From NCBI GenBank assembly GCA_027066265.1, contig JAMOOB010000231.1, positions 1 to 9,972 of the forward strand: 9,972 nt of DNA, in the 5' to 3' direction. Position numbers and translations under genes: made by a program. This DNA is from Desulfurococcales archaeon (GTDB lineage: Archaea; Thermoproteota; Thermoprotei_A; Sulfolobales; Ignisphaeraceae). Shown here piece by piece: positions 5,454-9,972 of this stretch. Below the pieces are notes generated by a model. The model ran no database searches, was not told the DNA's origin, and was given only the letters and a program-made list of their open reading frames with translations. Within the stretch, counting starts at the first letter, position 1; each line of letters opens with the position of its first letter.

Positions 5454-6641
5454 CTAACGTAGATAGGGATTATAAACGAGCTTGACCTTGGTCGTGCCGA
5501 CCGGTATGTATCCACCAACGATCACGTTCTCAGCGACTCCCGGTAACGTATCTAGCTCTCCTCGAGCAGCTGCATCAACTAAGTTCTTGACAGTAACCTC
5601 GAACGCTGCTCGTGCAAGTACGCTAGGTTTCTCGCCAGCAATTCCATGCCTACCTATCTGCTTAACGGTTCCGTACCTAGTCATAGCGTCTACGACCAAC
5701 ATTATGTGCCTTATATCCACGTCGAGACCCTGCTGCTCGAGGGTATCCTTGATCTCCTCGATCAGCAACGTTCGCGCTGCTTCTATTCCTAACACTTCCT
5801 CAACCTCCTTAACGTTGTTGGTTCTCACACGCTTGAAATCGACTCCGGGCACTTTCATTATCTCAGCAAGGTTGCTACCTTCGCATACGAGAACGTATTC
5901 GTTACCTTGCTTCTGAACGATTACCTTGTTGATGTTCTTTATACCCTTGATCTTGATCTTCATTATCTTCTCTCTGATCTTCACTGCCTTGGTAGGTTCT
6001 ATACCTTCCTCGAAGACGACGATTATCTCGTAGGGATTCGTTTCGCTTACTACAACTTTCGCCTTCTTGGATCTCAACTTCTCAAGAGCTTTCTTAACAT
6101 CTTCCACCGTAACTCCTTTGTCTTCCAGCATTGCTGGATCTAGCTCTATTACTACGGCACCGCTAATCACGTCGATGTCTATCCTACGAGCAACGTTCTC
6201 GATCTTCGTCATCTCAATCATTCTAGCTATTTCCTTCGCTTTCGCTTCATCGTATTTGTAAGGTTCTTCGAGGTATATGTACATTATGGGCGTGGAAGGA
6301 GTTTTCTTAGCATCGACGAGCTCTATCAATCTTGGGAGACCTAGCGTCACGTTAAGCTCGCGAACTCCAGCGTAGTGGAATGTTCTCAGAGTCATCTGGG
6401 TACTTGGTTCACCAATGCTCTGTGCAGCAACGGTTCCTACGGGTTCTCCTGGATCAACGGTGTTGCTATGGTATTCCTCGACAATCATCTGGAGTATCTT
6501 CTCGAGTTCTTCACGCGTTAAGCTGTACTTCGTAAGCTTCTCAACGCTTTCCTCGACCACCTTAGGAGGTACCTTACCTTCGAGATACTCGCGAGTAATC
6601 TTAGCTATCTCTTCCGGTGCTAGGTAGCTGGAACTCGTCAT
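5454..6641 (-). CDS. rpoA2: DNA-directed RNA polymerase subunit A''
   Basis: This gene encodes the C-terminal third of the split archaeal largest subunit (equivalent to the C-terminal part of bacterial beta-prime), about 395 residues. The core motif GEPVGTVAAQSIGEPSTQMT followed by LRTFHYAGV (about 65-93) marks the helix after the trigger loop and the cleft. Near the C-terminus the DIRHIMLVVDAMTRYGTVKQ and GRHGIAGEKPSVLARAAFE segments are family hallmarks. An inserted jaw-like region of about 150 residues lies between them. I prefer ATG 6641, which forms an ATGA overlap with the rpoA1 stop and has GGTG 6 nt before it; the in-frame GTG at 6650 (13-nt overlap, three more residues) is possible but has no visible ribosome-binding site. 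Translation is probably coupled to rpoA1, as expected for two halves of one subunit. Confidence 0.97.
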   Translation of the reverse strand: MTSSSYLAPEEIAKITREYLEGKVPPKVVEESVEKLTKYSLTREELEKILQMIVEEYHSNTVDPGEPVGTVAAQSIGEPSTQMTLRTFHYAGVRELNVTLGLPRLIELVDAKKTPSTPIMYIYLEEPYKYDEAKAKEIARMIEMTKIENVARRIDIDVISGAVVIELDPAMLEDKGVTVEDVKKALEKLRSKKAKVVVSETNPYEIIVVFEEGIEPTKAVKIREKIMKIKIKGIKNINKVIVQKQGNEYVLVCEGSNLAEIMKVPGVDFKRVRTNNVKEVEEVLGIEAARTLLIEEIKDTLEQQGLDVDIRHIMLVVDAMTRYGTVKQIGRHGIAGEKPSVLARAAFEVTVKNLVDAAARGELDTLPGVAENVIVGGYIPVGTTKVKLVYNPYLR

Positions 6642-9307
6642 AGCCTCCACCCAATTACGCGCTCAACAATCCGATCCACGTTAACGGATTTATGATGCGC
6701 AGCTTTCATCGGATCCACTCCATCTTCTCCGTAGACGAACTGCACGATAGAGCCATCAGCTGCGCGTACAGTTCCATCGTACTCAACGTGCAGATCTTGT
6801 AGAGCGTTTATGAGCCTACGCTGCATGTAGCCACTCTGCGAAGTTCTTACAGCGGTATCTACTAGACCTTCTCGTCCACCAGCTGCGTGGAAGAACATCT
6901 CGGTCGGCGATAGACCGGAGTAGAAGCTGTTCACTACGAATCCGCGAGCTAGCGGTCCTAAGTCGTCGCGTTCGAAGTGTGGTAGTGCTCTACCCATGTA
7001 TCCTCTCCACAGTCTTTCTCCGCGTACGGTCATCTGACCTAGCGTTGCTGCCATCTGTGTGAGGTTGAGTACGTTTCCACGAGCACCTGTTCTAGCCATG
7101 ACGAATGCGTAGTTGAATGGATCCAGATACTTTGCGGCAGCTTCGCCAGCGCGATCTCGAGCGCTTGCCAATACTTCCTGAATCTTTATCTCTAGCGTTT
7201 CTTCGAGCGTGCGTGCAGGCAGTGCTTCTAGTTCACCGCTTACGTACTTGCGAACAAGGTCTTGCACTTCAACGAATGCTTCTTCGAGAATCTTTCTCAC
7301 TTCCTCAATGGCTTCGGGAGGTATCGCAACGTCGTCGAGCCTCATGGTAAAGCCCAGCTTTTCGAGGGCTCTTATGAACATTCTGAAGATCCTATCCATG
7401 AATTCGCGTGCATAGTCCGTGCCGTACTCCTTGGTTAGCCAATGTAGTAGGTTCTCGCACTGTTCTGCACCTATGGATTTCTTGTCGAGTACTCCGAGTA
7501 GCAGCTTGCCTTTCTTTACAACTACGTACGAATCCCAGAAGCACTCAACATCGTCGCATGCTAGCCTACCAGCCGATATGCTCGCCTTACCACGATAGTT
7601 GAAGTCTGGAGGTAAGAACATGCTTATGAGCTGCTTCCCGGTCCAGTACTTCTTTGGCGATAGAATTGCTGGTTCTGGTATCTCGCCTACGTACTTCGCA
7701 GCCGCAAGCAGATCAACAACGTCTTCGAGCGTTAGCAGCGTAGCTTTGCTCGTAAGCATGTAGGCTCCACTGATATAGTCCTGTATAGCGCCGATGATCA
7801 TACCTCCGTACCTAGGCGTTAGGATGTGGTGCTGTACGAGCGTAAGTGTTCTTGCTTCGGCTCGTGCTTCCTCGGACTGAGGTACGTGAAGGTTCATCTC
7901 GTCTCCATCGAAGTCAGCGTTGTAGGGTGGACACACTGCTAGGTGTAGTCTGAACGTTCTTCCAGGTAGTACGCGAACGATGTGTCCCATCATCGACATT
8001 CTGTGTAGCGATGGCTGACGGTTAAACAGCACAATGTCTCCATCCTTGAGATGCCGTTCAACGATCCAGCCGGGACTGATCTTCTCCGCAAGGCTCTTTC
8101 TATCGCTTAAGAACCTGAGGTCGATTCTCCTACCGTCCGGCGTAATGACGTAGTTGGCTCCAGGCCATCTATACGGTCCGTTGAGTATGTACTTCCTAAG
8201 CTCATCGATGTTCCACGGCGTGACTCTCTCTGGTACCGTGAGGATCTTCGCTATGTCTATCGGTACACCAACCTCGTTTATGCTTAGGTACGGATCGGGG
8301 CTGATCACTGTTCGTGCAGAGAAGTCTACACGCTTACCCGATAGATTGCCACGGAATCTACCTTCCTTACCCTTCAATCGCTGAGCCAAGGTCTTCAAGG
8401 GTCTACCGGATCTATGCTTAGCCGGAGGAATTCCTGGAACCTCGTTGTCTAGGTACGTAGTGATGTGGTACTGCAGCAACTCCCATAGGTCATCTATTAT
8501 CTGCTGCGGAGCTCCTGCAGCTAGGTGTTCACGAAGCCTCTCGTTCGTTCTAACGATATCGACGAGCTTGTGCGTTAGATCATCTTCAGATCTAACACCC
8601 GTCTCAACAAGGATGGAAGGCCTTATCGTAGTCGGTGGTACCGGCAACACTGTTAGGATCATCCACTCCGGTCTTGCATCCTTAGGATCGTACCCTATGA
8701 GCTCCAGATCGTCGTCTGGAATATTAGCGAATCTATTCCTTATCACTATCGGCGTAAGCTTTATCATTTCCTTACGCTCCTTCGTCTCAACAATTTCGTA
8801 GAACGTAGTAGGTTTCTCGAGCTTTATCTTTGGCTGCTTCGCGCCGCAATGAGGACATACGCTCTCTTTCATAGCTCGACGCTTTAGGTACTCACATAGC
8901 CTCTTAGCGAGAAGCGGGTATCGTTCACGAAGCTTCTTCACGTAGACGCGGTAACGCTCCATGTCTTGGCTAGGTATCTTAACCCTAGAACACTTGTTAC
9001 ATATCGCACGAAGAAGGTCGTATATATGACGAACGAACAGTACGTTTATGACGGGTAGAGCGAGCTCTATGTGTCCAAAATGACCAGGGCATCCCGACAT
9101 CGTATTGCCGCATACTGGACAGATCTGACCCGGCTCGATAGCACCGAGCCTAGGATCCATTACCGAGCCTCTGATCGGCGTTCCATCCTCGTCGTAGGTC
9201 TCGGTAGACGTTACCGTAACAACGGACATCTTTCGTATTTCGTCGGGCGAAAGTATTCCGAACTTTATGGCGGCAACAACCTTGTCTTCACCGAGCGGGA
9301 TCACCAT
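6638..9307 (-). CDS. rpoA1: DNA-directed RNA polymerase subunit A' (largest subunit, N-terminal part)
   Basis: This 889-residue subunit carries the active-site Asp triad. Domains in order: the clamp with zinc site C63PVCG...GCPGHFGH79 and a second zinc pair C103NKC/C151PHC; the dock and lid with GRFRGNLSGKRVDFSARTVI (316-335); the catalytic loop NADFDGDEMN (463-472; Asp465, Asp467 and Asp469 bind Mg2+); the funnel; and the bridge helix around VMARTGARGNVLNLTQMAAT (736-755). The trigger-loop region GLSPTEMFFHAAGGREGLVD follows (798-817) before the A'/A'' split. Length is typical for crenarchaea. ATG 9307 lies 4 nt after the rpoB stop, and an AAGGTG site overlapping that stop gives 8-nt spacing. 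All catalytic and zinc ligands I checked are intact. Confidence 0.98.
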   Translation of the reverse strand: MVIPLGEDKVVAAIKFGILSPDEIRKMSVVTVTSTETYDEDGTPIRGSVMDPRLGAIEPGQICPVCGNTMSGCPGHFGHIELALPVINVLFVRHIYDLLRAICNKCSRVKIPSQDMERYRVYVKKLRERYPLLAKRLCEYLKRRAMKESVCPHCGAKQPKIKLEKPTTFYEIVETKERKEMIKLTPIVIRNRFANIPDDDLELIGYDPKDARPEWMILTVLPVPPTTIRPSILVETGVRSEDDLTHKLVDIVRTNERLREHLAAGAPQQIIDDLWELLQYHITTYLDNEVPGIPPAKHRSGRPLKTLAQRLKGKEGRFRGNLSGKRVDFSARTVISPDPYLSINEVGVPIDIAKILTVPERVTPWNIDELRKYILNGPYRWPGANYVITPDGRRIDLRFLSDRKSLAEKISPGWIVERHLKDGDIVLFNRQPSLHRMSMMGHIVRVLPGRTFRLHLAVCPPYNADFDGDEMNLHVPQSEEARAEARTLTLVQHHILTPRYGGMIIGAIQDYISGAYMLTSKATLLTLEDVVDLLAAAKYVGEIPEPAILSPKKYWTGKQLISMFLPPDFNYRGKASISAGRLACDDVECFWDSYVVVKKGKLLLGVLDKKSIGAEQCENLLHWLTKEYGTDYAREFMDRIFRMFIRALEKLGFTMRLDDVAIPPEAIEEVRKILEEAFVEVQDLVRKYVSGELEALPARTLEETLEIKIQEVLASARDRAGEAAAKYLDPFNYAFVMARTGARGNVLNLTQMAATLGQMTVRGERLWRGYMGRALPHFERDDLGPLARGFVVNSFYSGLSPTEMFFHAAGGREGLVDTAVRTSQSGYMQRRLINALQDLHVEYDGTVRAADGSIVQFVYGEDGVDPMKAAHHKSVNVDRIVERVIGWRL

Positions 9308-9311
9308 AGCT

Positions 9312-9972
9312 CTACACCTTCTTTCCTTCTATCAACACCTTGTACTTATCCGCAACAATTAGCCTAGGCTTGATGCCCATACTCATGAACTCTTGTATTA
9401 GTAGCTTAAATGCGTAAGGCACGACTACTGGGTATAGCGTAGCCTTATCTCCGTGTATAGGACACTCGTAGCGGTTCCTCCTAGCGTTGTACCATCCAAT
9501 GAATCCGCACTCCGAGCATACGTAGATTATCGTTCTATCGGAGCTCTCGAGCATCCTTTCTCGTAGTAGTGCAGCAGCTCCGTGACCTATCAACGTGTCT
9601 CGCTCCATCTCACCGAATCTAAGTCCACCTTCGCGAGCTCTACCCTCGGTGGGCTGCCTCGTTAATAGCTGTACGGGTCCGCGTGCACGTGCATGCATCT
9701 TGTCTGCTACCATGTGGTGAAGCTTCTGGTAGTACACTATGCCTATGAATATCGGGTTCCCGATCAATTCGCTCGTTCTACCATCGTACATCGGCTCGGT
9801 ACCATCCATTGGGTAGCCGAACACGAGTAAGCTCTTCTTCAAGGACTCCATGTCTTCCTCGAAGAACGGCGTACCGTCAACGGGTTTACCACGTAGTGCA
9901 GCTACCTTGCCAGCGATGCTCTCCATGAGCTGACCCAAGGTCATTCTAGACGGCAATGCGTGTGGATTGATT
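9312..9972 (-). CDS. rpoB: DNA-directed RNA polymerase subunit B, C-terminal part (5' end outside window)
   Basis: The last 219 residues of the second-largest subunit are present. The frame is open to the right edge: the codons before the apparent TTG start at 9956 read INPHA, giving the conserved INPHALPSRMTLGQ motif, so TTG 9956 is an internal Leu. The segment holds the Rpb2 hybrid-binding region (KLHHMVADKMHARARGPVQ; TRQPTEGRAREGGLRFGEME), the clamp zinc site (CSEC at 152-155 of the fragment and CPIH at 170-173, with His in the fourth position) and the C-terminal anchor PYAFKLLIQEFMSMGI. Whether the gene is a single rpoB (as in most crenarchaea) or split cannot be seen. It is followed 4 nt later by rpoA1, the standard order. 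Confidence 0.97.
   Translation of the reverse strand, partial: INPHALPSRMTLGQLMESIAGKVAALRGKPVDGTPFFEEDMESLKKSLLVFGYPMDGTEPMYDGRTSELIGNPIFIGIVYYQKLHHMVADKMHARARGPVQLLTRQPTEGRAREGGLRFGEMERDTLIGHGAAALLRERMLESSDRTIIYVCSECGFIGWYNARRNRYECPIHGDKATLYPVVVPYAFKLLIQEFMSMGIKPRLIVADKYKVLIEGKKV

Noticed and set aside
5482..5916. 144-codon plus-strand frame opposite rpoA2
   Set aside because: It is Ser/Thr/Ala-rich with no domain; its length is explained by codon usage of rpoA2 on the other strand.
6638..6650. Split of the RNA polymerase largest subunit as a frameshift
   Set aside because: The A'/A'' split at this point is the normal archaeal gene structure.

Overview
The window is a piece of chromosome from a thermophilic crenarchaeon (Thermoproteota). 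The RNA polymerase largest subunit is split into A' and A'', the NusA-like protein has only KH domains, eL30 and the ribosomal proteins are of archaeal type, and EF-1A closely resembles crenarchaeal versions. Every visible stem of the one tRNA is fully G-C paired although the genes around it are only moderately GC-rich, which suggests growth at high temperature. The protein sequences look Desulfurococcales/Ignisphaera-like to me, but that rests on memory of family sequences and not on a search.

About 85% of the window (roughly 1569-9972) is one continuous minus-strand information-processing cluster. In transcription order it reads: 3' end of rpoB (open at the right edge), rpoA1, rpoA2, rpl30e, a nusA-like gene, rps12, rps7, tuf/EF-1A, rps10 and tRNA-Ser(GGA). 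The rpoB-to-nusA genes and the rps12-rps7 pair are packed with gaps of 4-19 nt or short overlaps, and ribosome-binding sites often overlap the previous stop codon. Wider gaps (46-92 nt) precede rps12, tuf and rps10. Each of these gaps, and the leader of the tRNA, holds a TATA-like element at a sensible distance, so the cluster is probably read from several internal promoters. Together the products are the catalytic core of RNA polymerase, a transcription accessory factor, three 30S proteins, one 50S protein, the aminoacyl-tRNA delivery factor and one tRNA. No EF-2 gene lies between rps7 and tuf.

The left 562 bases are the plus-strand 3' half of an enolase-superfamily gene of the MenC / N-acylamino acid racemase type. 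It enters from outside the window, and its visible metal-binding and catalytic residues are intact.

Between this gene and the tRNA (about 563-1568) there is no intact gene. The minus strand there holds a decayed ABC-2 exporter locus: an unidentified upstream ORF with stops, an ABC ATPase with at least three frameshifts, a nonsense codon, a lost signature (LSGGQ) region and a Walker B Asp-to-Val change, and then the C-terminal end of an ABC-2 permease joined almost directly to it.

I see no CRISPR array, insertion sequence, integrase or defence system, and no convincing undescribed system. The most useful observations are the decayed transporter operon, two unusual features of EF-1A (TKMD in place of NKMD and an extra segment of about 14 residues), a repeated promoter layout, and several start codons that simple ORF calling gets wrong.
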